In this document: positions 56,302 through 64,000 of the stretch, one piece after another | How positions within the stretch are numbered: position 1 is the stretch's first letter | How the letters are laid out: every line of letters starts with the position of its first letter | Assembly: GCA_936941155.1 (NCBI GenBank) | Contig: CAKZJE010000031.1 | Coordinates: 225,129-289,128, forward strand | From: an uncultured Methylomonas sp. | GTDB lineage: Bacteria; Pseudomonadota; Gammaproteobacteria; Methylococcales; Methylomonadaceae | Reading direction: 5' to 3' | Length of the DNA: 64,000 bases | Position numbers and translations under genes: made by a program | The notes under the pieces: generated by a model | What the model was told of the DNA's origin: nothing | The model's database searches: none | The model's input: only the letters and a program-made list of their open reading frames with translations

Positions 56302-57379
56302 GTTGTGTAAATCGCTCATAATTGAAAAACACATCTATACCATAATCATAAACTTCATTGACTTCATCATCTGTTAAACGATAAATAACAGTTTGCCCGT
56401 CTTTAAAATCCGCCATGTAAATAGCAACATCGTTGCGGTTGTACTCTAAAAAATCGTTGAGTACATAAGGACTATGCGTAGCGATAAAAAACTGATTCGT
56501 TTCTGAGTTAAGAACGTCTTGAGTGAAGTGCGCAATATACGGTGGAAAACAATGTGCTTCGGGTTCTTCAAAAAGTAAAATTGAATTTTTATTGGAAGCA
56601 ATTGCTGTTTTAAAAAAAATAACACGCTGTAATGTATCCGCAATAGAACTAAAAGGAAAAGAAACCATTGCATTATCTTCTTTCAATGTTTTCATTATCC
56701 TTAAAGTATTATTTGTTTTATCAAATAATAAACTCAAACCATATTCAACAAATAATGCTGATAATTCATTTTTTATATTATCTTTTTGAGCAATTTCAAA
56801 GAAATTAGTTCCATTGGGAGGAATCAGTCCAAAGACTTTGATAAAGTCTTGTTCTTTTGATATAAAAGAATGAGGAAATTTATAATATCTAACTTTAGGA
56901 GATGGATAATCTCTTTTTTTATAATTACCAGCAATATTAAATTTTCCATCTACGATAATGGTATGGTTTTCTGGTCTTGGAATATTAATAACTGGATAAT
57001 TAGAATCAGGAAATAAACCAGAAAATTCAAAAATTGGACTTTGATTTTCTAAGTTTATATCAATTCTAACAGCATTATCTACAGAGTATAAGATACTACA
57101 AAAACTACCATCATCAGTATTGACAGTAATTATTTCACCCGTATTTCCATCAAAAAAAAGTTCTGCAAGGTTTTCTAATCTAACAAACTGAGTTAATTTT
57201 TTACTTTTATTATATTTAAAATAAGGCAAAGAAAATAACCCAATCGCCTCCAAAATATTCGACTTTCCCATATTCGGCTTGCCAATAAGTAAATTAATCC
57301 GTTTGCAATCGCTCAAAGTCACATCTTTAAGCGATTTAAAATTGGAAATATGAATGTTTTTAAAAAACGACTCGCTCAT
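56294..57379 (-). CDS. AAA-family (SMC/OLD-like) ATPase
   Basis: A 361-residue ABC-type ATPase of the AAA_15/AAA_21 kind: Walker A GKPNMGKS at 33-40, a signature-like segment SSIADTLQRV near 244-253, Walker B ILLFEE at 267-272 and the switch histidine ATHSPYVL at 302. The middle has a variable insert. Such ATPases pair with nuclease or TOPRIM partners in defence systems. The ATG abuts the glyQ stop with no gap. A/T content is clearly higher than in glyQ and glyS. Confidence 0.85.
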   Translation of the reverse strand: MSESFFKNIHISNFKSLKDVTLSDCKRINLLIGKPNMGKSNILEAIGLFSLPYFKYNKSKKLTQFVRLENLAELFFDGNTGEIITVNTDDGSFCSILYSVDNAVRIDINLENQSPIFEFSGLFPDSNYPVINIPRPENHTIIVDGKFNIAGNYKKRDYPSPKVRYYKFPHSFISKEQDFIKVFGLIPPNGTNFFEIAQKDNIKNELSALFVEYGLSLLFDKTNNTLRIMKTLKEDNAMVSFPFSSIADTLQRVIFFKTAIASNKNSILLFEEPEAHCFPPYIAHFTQDVLNSETNQFFIATHSPYVLNDFLEYNRNDVAIYMADFKDGQTVIYRLTDDEVNEVYDYGIDVFFNYERFTQHG

Positions 57380-58285
57380 TTATTTCTGACACATCGGAAA
57401 ACCCAACGCTTCCCTTCTTGCGTAATAAGCTTCTGCCACCGCTTTCGCTAAGTTCCGCACCCGCAAAATATAACGTTGTCTTTCAGTCACCGAAATCGCA
57501 TGACGCGCATCTAACAAATTAAAGGTATGCGAGGCTTTTAATACCATTTCATACGCAGGCAACGGCAATCCCGCAGCAATTAATTTTTGGCTTTCTTGCT
57601 CGTAAGTGTCAAAACATTGAAACAGGAAATCAACATTCGCGTGGTCAAAATTGAACGCAGACATTTCCACTTCATTTTGATGATACACATCGCCATAACG
57701 CACCACGCCTTGTGGCGTGTTTGCCCACACCAAATCAAACACGCTTTCCACGCCTTGAATATACATCGCGATACGTTCCAAACCGTAAGTGATTTCACCT
57801 GTCACCGGACGACATTCCAAACCGCCGACTTGTTGAAAATAGGTAAACTGCGTGACTTCCATACCGTTTAACCACACTTCCCAACCCAAGCCCCACGCGC
57901 CGAGTGTCGGTGATTCCCAGTTATCTTCCACAAAACGCACGTCATGCTCTAATAAATCCAAGCCCAAATAACGCAGCGAGCCTAAATACAAATCTTGAAT
58001 ATTGTCAGGCGAAGGCTTTAACATCACTTGATATTGATAATAATGCTGCAAACGCATGGGATTTTCGCCAAAACGCCCATCGGTAGGACGGCGCGAAGGC
58101 TGCACATACGCCGCGCTCCAAGGCTCAGGGCCAATGGCGCGTAAAAAAGTGGACGGATGAAATGTTCCTGCGCCAACTTCTAAATCTAAAGGTTGCAACA
58201 ACACACAGCCTTGCTCAGACCAGTAAGCTTGCAGAGCTAAAATCAGCCCCTGAAAAGTGGTTAAATCATTGTTTGAACTAGACAC
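57380..58285 (-). CDS. glyQ: Glycyl-tRNA synthetase alpha subunit
   Basis: About 301 residues from GTG 58285 ([23 protein letters not shown]); AGAG lies upstream. The longer frame to 58318 starts inside a TATAAT box and is unlikely. Motifs: [62 protein letters not shown] and [10 protein letters not shown]. Alpha subunit carries the catalytic class II core. Confidence 0.96.
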   Translation of the reverse strand: MSSSNNDLTTFQGLILALQAYWSEQGCVLLQPLDLEVGAGTFHPSTFLRAIGPEPWSAAYVQPSRRPTDGRFGENPMRLQHYYQYQVMLKPSPDNIQDLYLGSLRYLGLDLLEHDVRFVEDNWESPTLGAWGLGWEVWLNGMEVTQFTYFQQVGGLECRPVTGEITYGLERIAMYIQGVESVFDLVWANTPQGVVRYGDVYHQNEVEMSAFNFDHANVDFLFQCFDTYEQESQKLIAAGLPLPAYEMVLKASHTFNLLDARHAISVTERQRYILRVRNLAKAVAEAYYARREALGFPMCQK

Positions 58286-58317
58286 GATGCTCTTTGATTG
58301 GACGATAAAAGTCGGCA

Positions 58318-58323
58318 ATTATA
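58318..58323 (-). promoter_or_regulatory. Candidate -10 box of the glyQ operon
   Basis: On the minus strand the perfect TATAAT is centred 35 bases before the GTG at 58285. The -35 hexamer is poor. It would transcribe glyQ-AAA-partner-YecA-glyS-gmhB-plsC as one unit. Confidence 0.5.
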
Positions 58324-58423
58324 GCGCAAAAACGCGCTGGCTGTAGGCTGGGATTTTTCAAACGCTTAGCTGAACATTTGTAAAGACTAGCGAGTTTCCA
58401 TGTTTGGTTCTAAATACAGGGAT

Positions 58424-59437
58424 TTAAAGAACAACAGGAGAGGCGTAAAGTAATTGCGTTGCTAACGCTAAAACTTGCTCCACTTTAATTTCAGCAATTG
58501 AAAAATCCAGTTTGTTTAATTTATAAGGATTAACGACAGAGGGCGATTTTAAAACTTTATTGATTGCGGTTTGATAAACCCGACGAACTGGTGTGCAGCC
58601 AAATAAAACAATGGCAGGAATATTTAAGCCCCAGGCAAGATGGGTAGGGCCTGTGTCGTTGCCAATCACTAAATCGGCTTTAGAAATGGCCATTTTTAAA
58701 TCATTCAAATCTAATTTGGGTAATACTTGAATAAATTGCGAATGATGCGCCAACCATTGGGCTTTTTCCTGCTCTGCTGCATTTCCCCACACCACTAAAC
58801 AATTTTGTTTCAACTGCTCGGCAAGCTCTAAAAAATGTTCTTTAGGATAATTACGGCTTTCCCATGTCGAACCAATCACAAAAATAATATTTTTTTTATC
58901 TGGAGGAAAATAACTTTCTAACTCTTTGTTTTTATTTTGAAAAAATATAAAAGTGTTTTTGGCGTGAATTTGTGCCGAACTAATCGCAAAACCTAGTGGC
59001 GCGGATAAAATTTTTGCATTTCGATCAATGGTGTTTTCGTGATACGGGCAGTCTATTTTTAAGGTGTAAAAATAAGCGGCTAACTTTTCCCGAATAGAGT
59101 TTTGATTAAATCCGGCTACTTTTTTGCCTAATAATTTAGCAACTATCGCTGATTTGATTAAGCCTTGCGCATCAATGACCAAATCATAATTATTTTTAGA
59201 AATCTGGTGAATGTTTTTTAATTCACGCCAGAATTTACTTTTATCTTTTTTTAACGCTTTTAAATTAACCGGATAAATCGCATTTATATCGGGATTATGT
59301 TCCAAAATAGCTAAAAAACTTTCTTCAACAATCCAATCAATTTGAATAGTGGGCGAGTGAGCTTTGATAAATTGTAATGCCACCATTGCATGGACAATAT
59401 CGCCTAATGCGGATAATTTTACGATGGCTATTTTCAT
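58424..59437 (-). CDS. waaC: Lipopolysaccharide heptosyltransferase I
   Basis: A 337-residue GT9 enzyme starting MKIAIVKLSALGDIVHAM, with WIVEESF, DLVIDAQGLIKSA, VIGSTWESRNYPKE and LVIGNDTGPTHLAW. Adds the first heptose to Kdo in the LPS inner core. It follows waaF by 39 bases. Confidence 0.94.
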   Translation of the reverse strand: MKIAIVKLSALGDIVHAMVALQFIKAHSPTIQIDWIVEESFLAILEHNPDINAIYPVNLKALKKDKSKFWRELKNIHQISKNNYDLVIDAQGLIKSAIVAKLLGKKVAGFNQNSIREKLAAYFYTLKIDCPYHENTIDRNAKILSAPLGFAISSAQIHAKNTFIFFQNKNKELESYFPPDKKNIIFVIGSTWESRNYPKEHFLELAEQLKQNCLVVWGNAAEQEKAQWLAHHSQFIQVLPKLDLNDLKMAISKADLVIGNDTGPTHLAWGLNIPAIVLFGCTPVRRVYQTAINKVLKSPSVVNPYKLNKLDFSIAEIKVEQVLALATQLLYASPVVL

Positions 59438-59476
59438 AACTTTTTTAATTCTCGACTTGGTATAACAACTAAAAAT

Positions 59477-60499
59477 TTACTCCTGCGAAAAACTATCTAA
59501 TGTTTCCAAAACTTGGTGCGGTTTTATCTCTGTTAAACAGTGTGTATGTTCTAAAGGGCAGGTGCGTTGAAAACAAGGGGAGCAGTTTAGCCCTAAATGA
59601 ATGATTTTTGCTGTGGAGCTTAACGGCGGTGTGAATTCAGGGTCAGATGAGCCATAAATTGCGATTAAGTTTTTATTTAAAGCGGCAGCAACGTGCATTA
59701 AGCCAGAATCATTGCTGATAACAGCATCTGCAAGTGACAATAAATCAATCGCCTCTACAATATTGGTTTCTCCACAAAAATCGACACAGCCGCCTGTACA
59801 AAGTTGATTGATTTCTGCGGCAATGACCATATCTTTTGCCGAACCTAGCAACCAAACTTGCCAGCCTGAGTTTATTTTATCGCGTGCAACTTTGGCATAA
59901 TAAATTGCAGGCCATTGTTTGGATTCACCAAATTCTGCACCCGGGCACAACGCTAAAATTTTCGTTTGCGTGTTAATAGAATATTTTGCAATGACTTGCT
60001 GCTGATTTTCTTGGCTAACTTTAAATTGTGGAAACGGGCAAGAAGGTGGAATGGTGGGTTGTTTTGTGTCTGCTAATGCGACAAAACGCTGCACCGTTTG
60101 CAGCAACACCGTTTCATCTAAGCGGCGCATATCATTGAGCAAGCCCTTACGGAATTCACCGCGATAGCCAGTTCTGAGTGGAATTTTGGCAAAAAACGGT
60201 GTAAGTGCTGATTTCCATGTGTTCGGCAATAAAATGGCTTGGTCGTAATGATGCGATCGTAGCGATTTGCCTAGTTTTATTCGGGCAAATATCCCTAGTT
60301 TGCCGCGTTTCAGCGGCATTTCTATGGCTAAAGAGACTTCCGGCATTCGTTGTAACAAACCTAGCGTCCATGCTGGGGCAATAACGTCAATCTGACAATC
60401 GGGCTGTTGCTGTTTTAACGTGATAAACAGGCTTTGCGCCATTACCATATCGCCGACCCAAGCAGGGCCGACGACTAAAATGCGTTTGTTTTCTTTCAT
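59477..60499 (-). CDS. waaF: Lipopolysaccharide heptosyltransferase II
   Basis: About 340 residues from ATG 60499 (MKENKRILVVGPAWVGDMVMAQSL); an ATG at 60511 would overlap ilvE. Motifs: PAWVGDMVMAQSLF, LPNTWKSALTPFFAKI, CPGAEFGESKQWPAIYYA and ISNDSGLMHVAAAL. Adds the second heptose. It starts one base after the ilvE stop. Confidence 0.95.
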   Translation of the reverse strand: MKENKRILVVGPAWVGDMVMAQSLFITLKQQQPDCQIDVIAPAWTLGLLQRMPEVSLAIEMPLKRGKLGIFARIKLGKSLRSHHYDQAILLPNTWKSALTPFFAKIPLRTGYRGEFRKGLLNDMRRLDETVLLQTVQRFVALADTKQPTIPPSCPFPQFKVSQENQQQVIAKYSINTQTKILALCPGAEFGESKQWPAIYYAKVARDKINSGWQVWLLGSAKDMVIAAEINQLCTGGCVDFCGETNIVEAIDLLSLADAVISNDSGLMHVAAALNKNLIAIYGSSDPEFTPPLSSTAKIIHLGLNCSPCFQRTCPLEHTHCLTEIKPHQVLETLDSFSQE

Positions 60500-60500
60500 G

Positions 60501-61427
60501 TTAGCTGGCATAGGTTAACCATTCGCCGTGATCGGCACGGCGACCGTGGACATAATCAAAATATAAGCTTTGTAATTTTTCTGTAATTGGCCCGCGACCA
60601 CCCGCGCCAATGGCTCTGCCATCGTATTCACGAATTGGTGTGACTTCCGCTGCTGATCCTGTGAAAAAAGCTTCATCTGCCACATAAATTTCATCGCGAG
60701 TAATGCGTTTTTCAACGACTTCTAAGCCTTGTTCGTGCGCAATGGTCATAATGGTTTCGCGGGTGATGCCTTCTAATGCGCAAGTGGTTTCTGGAGTGTA
60801 AAGTTTGCCGTTGCGCACGATGAATAAGTTTTCGCCACTGCCTTCTGCGGCATAGCCTTCGTGGTCGAGTAATAATGCTTCGTCGTAACCGGTTGATAGG
60901 GCTTCTTGCAAGGCTAAAATCGAGTTAATGTAATTGCCGTTGGCTTTGGCTTTGCACATGGTGCTATTCACATGATTGCGGGTGTAAGAAGATGTGCGAA
61001 TGCGGATGCCTTTTTCCATGTTTTCCGCGCCCAAATACGCGCCCCATGTCCATGCAGCCACCATCACATGCGCTTTTAAATTGTCCGCGCGTAAGCCCAT
61101 GCCTTCTGAGCCGTAAAAACACATGGTGCGAATGTACGCGCTGTCTAAGTTATTTTTTGAAATCGCTTCTTTTTGTGCCAAATTGATTTCGTCTTTAGAA
61201 AACGGCAATTTCATATTCAAAATATGTGCGGAACGGAATAGGCGATCGGTGTGTTCTTTCAGCTTGAAAATTGCCGCGCCTTTGTCGGTGTGATAGGCGC
61301 GTAAGCCTTCAAACACGCCCGCGCCATAATGCAGGGTGTGAGTTAAAACGTGCACTTTTGCCTCGCGCCATTCAACCCATTGTCCGTCCAGCCAAATTAA
61401 CCCGTCTCTATCGTCCATTGTTTTCAT
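60501..61427 (-). CDS. ilvE: Branched-chain amino acid aminotransferase
   Basis: A 308-residue fold type IV PLP enzyme. MDDRDGLIWLDGQWV, THTLHYGAGVFEGLRAY, the PLP lysine in CKAKANGNYINSILAL, GYDEALLLDHEGYAAEGSGENLF and VADEAFFTGSAAEVTPI. The start has AGGTAA before it. Converts keto acids to valine, leucine and isoleucine. Confidence 0.95.
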   Translation of the reverse strand: MKTMDDRDGLIWLDGQWVEWREAKVHVLTHTLHYGAGVFEGLRAYHTDKGAAIFKLKEHTDRLFRSAHILNMKLPFSKDEINLAQKEAISKNNLDSAYIRTMCFYGSEGMGLRADNLKAHVMVAAWTWGAYLGAENMEKGIRIRTSSYTRNHVNSTMCKAKANGNYINSILALQEALSTGYDEALLLDHEGYAAEGSGENLFIVRNGKLYTPETTCALEGITRETIMTIAHEQGLEVVEKRITRDEIYVADEAFFTGSAAEVTPIREYDGRAIGAGGRGPITEKLQSLYFDYVHGRRADHGEWLTYAS

Positions 61428-61675
61428 GTTGTTACCTGTGTTTGTGTTTTGATATGGATGTGTGATTTGAATGTCACGAGGAAAACGCGCTTCAAACTTT
61501 GCGGTGTATTATTGCAGTGTTCTCGCGCTTTTAGAATAGCGGGGTTAAGTTTTTCGGGTTTTTGAACACGATTTTCAGGATTTTAGGACTTTCAGGATTA
61601 ATCTTGTCAATCAGCATTTCAGCGTAGTCACAAAACTGGGAGGCGTGGGTTCTGTTGTGTCAGAGAAAAAGATTG
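61428..61675. other. Gene-free stretch with a short imperfect repeat
   Basis: 248 bases between ilvE and the next minus-strand gene. At 61571-61604 the sequence CAGGATTTTAGGACTTTCAGG contains near-repeats TTTTCAGGATT and CTTTCAGGATT, of a kind seen as dispersed repeats. The ilvE promoter must lie in this region. Confidence 0.45.
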
Positions 61676-62341
61676 TTAAGGCAACAAAGAAACAGAGGGA
61701 TAATCAAGGGTTTTAGTATCTACAGTGATTAATGATTTTAAATTTTTAAGCATTTTAAAAATGTTAAACATTTCCAAACCGTCTGCATTGTAATTGTGGC
61801 TAATACAATAATTATTTCCTTCTAAAACCACAAAATTCCAGACCAATCCCACGACAAATAATCCATAAATGGGGTGATTGTGTTGATTTAATTCTCTTGC
61901 GACCAGCATTGCTGCCAGCACTTGCGCATCTGGCGTGCCTTGATTTTCAATGCTGCGTTTATATTCGTGCAAACAAAACAAAGGCGTGTTGGGTTCGCGT
62001 AGTCCTGTGGCAATCATACCGTCCACAATGCCGGACATTTGATAGTCACCGATAGTCGCGGATAAAGGACGCTCTAAGAAATATCCAACTTTGTCATCAT
62101 CAATGTCAGCTAACATAATGACGGGGCTGATAAATTTATTTTCCAATTCAGTTTCATTCCAGCCTCTGCCCCCGTGAACTAAAACTCTTTGGAATTTTAA
62201 TAAGATAGCTTTGTCGGTTCGACTAATTTTACAGGGCATTTTTTGCCAAGTATCGAGCAAGTCGGATTGCCAGACTTGGGTTAATCCAAACGTTTTTTCT
62301 AAAGTGGTCAGTGTCCAGTCTTTAAAAGTAGCTATTGGCAT
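61676..62341 (-). CDS. PD-(D/E)XK nuclease-like hypothetical protein
   Basis: A 221-residue protein with GIVDGMIATG, FCLHEYKRS and VLAAMLVARELN, then YGLFVVGLVWNF: the same frame of GxxD, ExK, AxMxxAR and GxxxxGxxWxF as the 16776 protein. A nuclease-like core is inferred. The ATG is six bases downstream of the XRE regulator's stop, so the two are one unit. Substrate unknown. Confidence 0.7.
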   Translation of the reverse strand: MPIATFKDWTLTTLEKTFGLTQVWQSDLLDTWQKMPCKISRTDKAILLKFQRVLVHGGRGWNETELENKFISPVIMLADIDDDKVGYFLERPLSATIGDYQMSGIVDGMIATGLREPNTPLFCLHEYKRSIENQGTPDAQVLAAMLVARELNQHNHPIYGLFVVGLVWNFVVLEGNNYCISHNYNADGLEMFNIFKMLKNLKSLITVDTKTLDYPSVSLLP

Positions 62342-62347
62342 GATGAG

Positions 62348-62749
62348 TTACTCCGCAAGATTGGTTTTTGAGTTTTTGTGCATATCGAGCAGTTCTTTTA
62401 AGTAGGCGATTTCTCGCTGCTGCATGGCAAGTTCTTTGTCTTTTAATTCATTAATCGCTAATTGTTTTTCTAATTCGGAAGCAGATGATCCAATGTGTAT
62501 TTTATTGTCATTATCAAAGCTAAGAAAATTAACGATATTTAAAGAGCCTTTTTCGCTTAATTCAAATAATTCAGAAAGTTTTACTTCAAGCGATTCAGCA
62601 ATTTTTTCCAAGCGAGATAATTTTATATCACTGTTGCCACGTTCAATATCACCGTAAGCACTCGGTGACATATCTAGTTTTTCTGCTAGTTGTTCTTGTG
62701 TCAGACCTTTTGTTTCTCGAATTAATCTGATTTTTTCATGCACCGACAT
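62348..62749 (-). CDS. XRE-family regulator with coiled-coil tail
   Basis: About 133 residues from ATG 62749 (MSVHEKIRLIRETKGLTQEQLAEKLDMSPSAYGDIERG), with AGGAG nine bases before it; the longer frame to 62806 is unlikely. HTH_3 covers residues 5-60, and the C-terminus is a charged coiled coil (ELEKQLAINELKDKELAMQQ). It likely autoregulates its operon with the PD-(D/E)XK-like gene. Confidence 0.85.
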   Translation of the reverse strand: MSVHEKIRLIRETKGLTQEQLAEKLDMSPSAYGDIERGNSDIKLSRLEKIAESLEVKLSELFELSEKGSLNIVNFLSFDNDNKIHIGSSASELEKQLAINELKDKELAMQQREIAYLKELLDMHKNSKTNLAE

Positions 62750-62880
62750 CAATATCGCTCCTACCGTTGAAAATACCTGTTCAGCAGTATTGTAGCAAAC
62801 TTTCAAGAACTTATAATTTCAGGCGCAGTTATTCTGCACCATAGTTTGGATTCTAAGTTAATTTTAAGGTGAAACACTAC

Positions 62881-63789
62881 ATGAACTCATTTTTGGATGA
62901 CGCTTACGCTCTTTTATTAAAAGGCAATGTATACGATGGCATGGACATGTTGGATAGAGAATTAAAAACTTGCAGAAATAAAAATTCATTTAATGAGTGG
63001 CGCAATTATGTGTCTTCTTATGTTCTTAGTCACCCTGTAAAAAATCTTATTCATTTATGTCCTTTCACAAAGCATTCATTTTATAAACCTCGTGGTTATG
63101 CAGGTGACGCTGAACTAATTGATTTTATCTATGGAGAGGGTCATGCAAAAAATGTGCAGTTAGAAGGAATAGCTCTAAAAATTGCTCATCATAGTTGTAA
63201 CACTGCTGCTCCGCGTGCGGTTCGTTATCGCCGTGAATTGCTGGCGCAACGGATTGAAGAATCCGTAAACAATGAAGAAAATCCCTTTATTCTTTCGATA
63301 GCAGCGGGGCATCTTCGAGAAATCGAGTTGAGTCCATCAGCATTGAATGGAAAAGTTGGACGATTTTACGCATTAGACCAAGATAAAGACAGCGTTGCTT
63401 TGATGCAGCGCGAATATGGTTGTTACAATGTATCCGCATCGGTTGGTTCTGTGCGACAACTGTTGAGTGGCAAGATTAAATTTAGTGGTTTATCGCTGGT
63501 TTATGCGGCGGGTTTGTTCGATTACTTAGTCGATAAAGTTGCGCAACGCTTGGTTGAAGTGATGTTTAGCTTTTTAAAACCAGGCGGTCGAATGCTGGTG
63601 GCGAATTTTTTACCAAATATTCCTGATGTCGGTTATATGGAAAGTTTTATGGATTGGTTTTTAATTTTTCGCAGTCGTGATGAGTTATTGAAATTATTTG
63701 AAACATTGCCAAAAGATAAAGTCGCTGATTTGATTGTTTCTTTTGACCCGGATGAAAATATTGTGTTTGTTGAGGCAATTAAAAAATAG
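62881..63789 (+). CDS. SAM-dependent methyltransferase
   Basis: About 302 residues. The ATG at 62881 follows AAGGTGA by ten bases; GTG at 62869 is inside that site. N-terminal part has LCPFTKHSFYKPRGYAGDAELIDFIYG, a conserved block found in a group sometimes annotated as 3-hydroxypalmitate methyl ester (EF factor) biosynthesis. The methyltransferase domain has ILSIAAGHLREIELS and ALDQDKDSV and SLVYAAGLFDYL. The substrate is not known. It is divergent from the XRE regulator. Confidence 0.8.
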   Translation: MNSFLDDAYALLLKGNVYDGMDMLDRELKTCRNKNSFNEWRNYVSSYVLSHPVKNLIHLCPFTKHSFYKPRGYAGDAELIDFIYGEGHAKNVQLEGIALKIAHHSCNTAAPRAVRYRRELLAQRIEESVNNEENPFILSIAAGHLREIELSPSALNGKVGRFYALDQDKDSVALMQREYGCYNVSASVGSVRQLLSGKIKFSGLSLVYAAGLFDYLVDKVAQRLVEVMFSFLKPGGRMLVANFLPNIPDVGYMESFMDWFLIFRSRDELLKLFETLPKDKVADLIVSFDPDENIVFVEAIKK

Positions 63790-63813
63790 TCAAGAAGTTT
63801 GCCTACCCTACAA

Positions 63814-63848
63814 AAAACCGCCTCTTCGAAAAAACCAAAGGCGGTTTT
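63814..63848. terminator. Bidirectional terminator
   Basis: AAAACCGCCT (63814-63823) and AGGCGGTTTT (63839-63848) are perfect 10-base arms with T/A runs on both sides, between the methyltransferase and the convergent last gene. Confidence 0.9.
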
Positions 63849-63863
63849 TATTGCCTGTCAGAT

Positions 63864-64000
63864 TTAAAGCATCACATCCGCCCACAGTTTTTCCACAAAT
63901 TTGCGTTGTTTCGCAAACTGTTTTTCATCCGCCACCGCTTTTTGTCCTTGCAAAACTTGGGCGTGTCCAAAATCACGATAATCACAATACGCCGCTTTCA
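63864..64000 (-). CDS. C-terminus of an unidentified protein (cut by window edge)
   Basis: The minus strand reads 45 codons open to the edge, ending FVEKLWADVML and stop TAA at 63866-63864. It is charged, with no signal peptide in view. Family not recognised. It is convergent with the methyltransferase gene, and the shared terminator supports a real gene end. Confidence 0.6.
   Translation of the reverse strand, partial: KAAYCDYRDFGHAQVLQGQKAVADEKQFAKQRKFVEKLWADVML

Noticed and set aside
61676..63789. A restriction-modification system (nuclease-like gene, XRE controller, methyltransferase)
   Set aside because: The methyltransferase is divergent and of a small-molecule type, with no DPPY or PC motif of DNA methyltransferases.

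Overview
The window looks like a chromosomal piece of a moderately low-G+C gammaproteobacterial methanotroph (order Methylococcales). The strongest evidence is a complete pmoCAB operon (43113-46075) for particulate methane monooxygenase. Its PmoB has histidines 33, 48, 72, 137 and 139 at the same numbers as the Methylococcus capsulatus copper ligands, and PmoC keeps both Asp/Asn-His-His ligand sets. The rest of the gene order (rpsU-dnaG-rpoD with divergent tsaD; pilMNOPQ-aroK-aroB-damX divergent from PBP1A; TAATG-coupled proC-yggT) is typical gammaproteobacterial. Genus and species cannot be fixed from the window alone.

Layout. 1-1328: small toxin-antitoxin-like genes (DUF2442, DUF4160, an unknown protein, HEPN). 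1398-8452: ahcY, metK, tRNA-Ile2(CAT) and the macromolecular synthesis operon rpsU-yqeY-dnaG-rpoD, all on the minus strand, with tsaD divergent at 8555. 9669-16610: a PhnD-PAS-GGDEF receptor, purC, a sulfite-reductase pair (DUF934, cysI) and nhaD. 16776-18762: two poorly known genes (a PD-(D/E)XK-like protein and a SEC-C protein). 18824-22473: an AmpG-like permease, folM, folK, folB and plsY. 22680-28517: a degenerate EAL protein, a CysB-type regulator, DUF2782, an NlpC/P60-like lipoprotein, an L,D-transpeptidase and rdgC. 28846-41021: arfA, PBP1A, the type IV pilus pilMNOPQ operon, aroK, aroB, damX and hemE. 41046-46075: DUF411, glk and pmoCAB. 46944-51621: argB, DUF4124, yggT, proC and small envelope proteins. 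51703-58285: plsC, gmhB and glyS, with a three-gene insertion (YecA/SEC-C, unknown partner, AAA ATPase) separating glyS from glyQ. 58424-61427: waaC, waaF and ilvE. 61676-63789: a PD-(D/E)XK-like protein, an XRE regulator and a methyltransferase. A cut gene lies at the right edge.

Coordinated functions include the methyl cycle (metK, ahcY), envelope and LPS building (gmhB, waaC, waaF, plsC, plsY, PBP1A, L,D-transpeptidase), folate (folM, folK, folB), sulfur assimilation (cysI, DUF934, CysB-like), type IV pili and methane oxidation.

The most interesting points are: an arfA gene with a built-in terminator hairpin inside its coding sequence; an AAA ATPase plus unknown partner tightly coupled inside the glycyl-tRNA synthetase operon; two distant paralogues of a PD-(D/E)XK-like protein, one coupled to an XRE regulator; and an unusually rich set of unrelated palindromic intergenic repeats, two of which seem to reach into coding sequence. 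No CRISPR array, insertion sequence, transposase, integrase, rRNA or prophage was seen.
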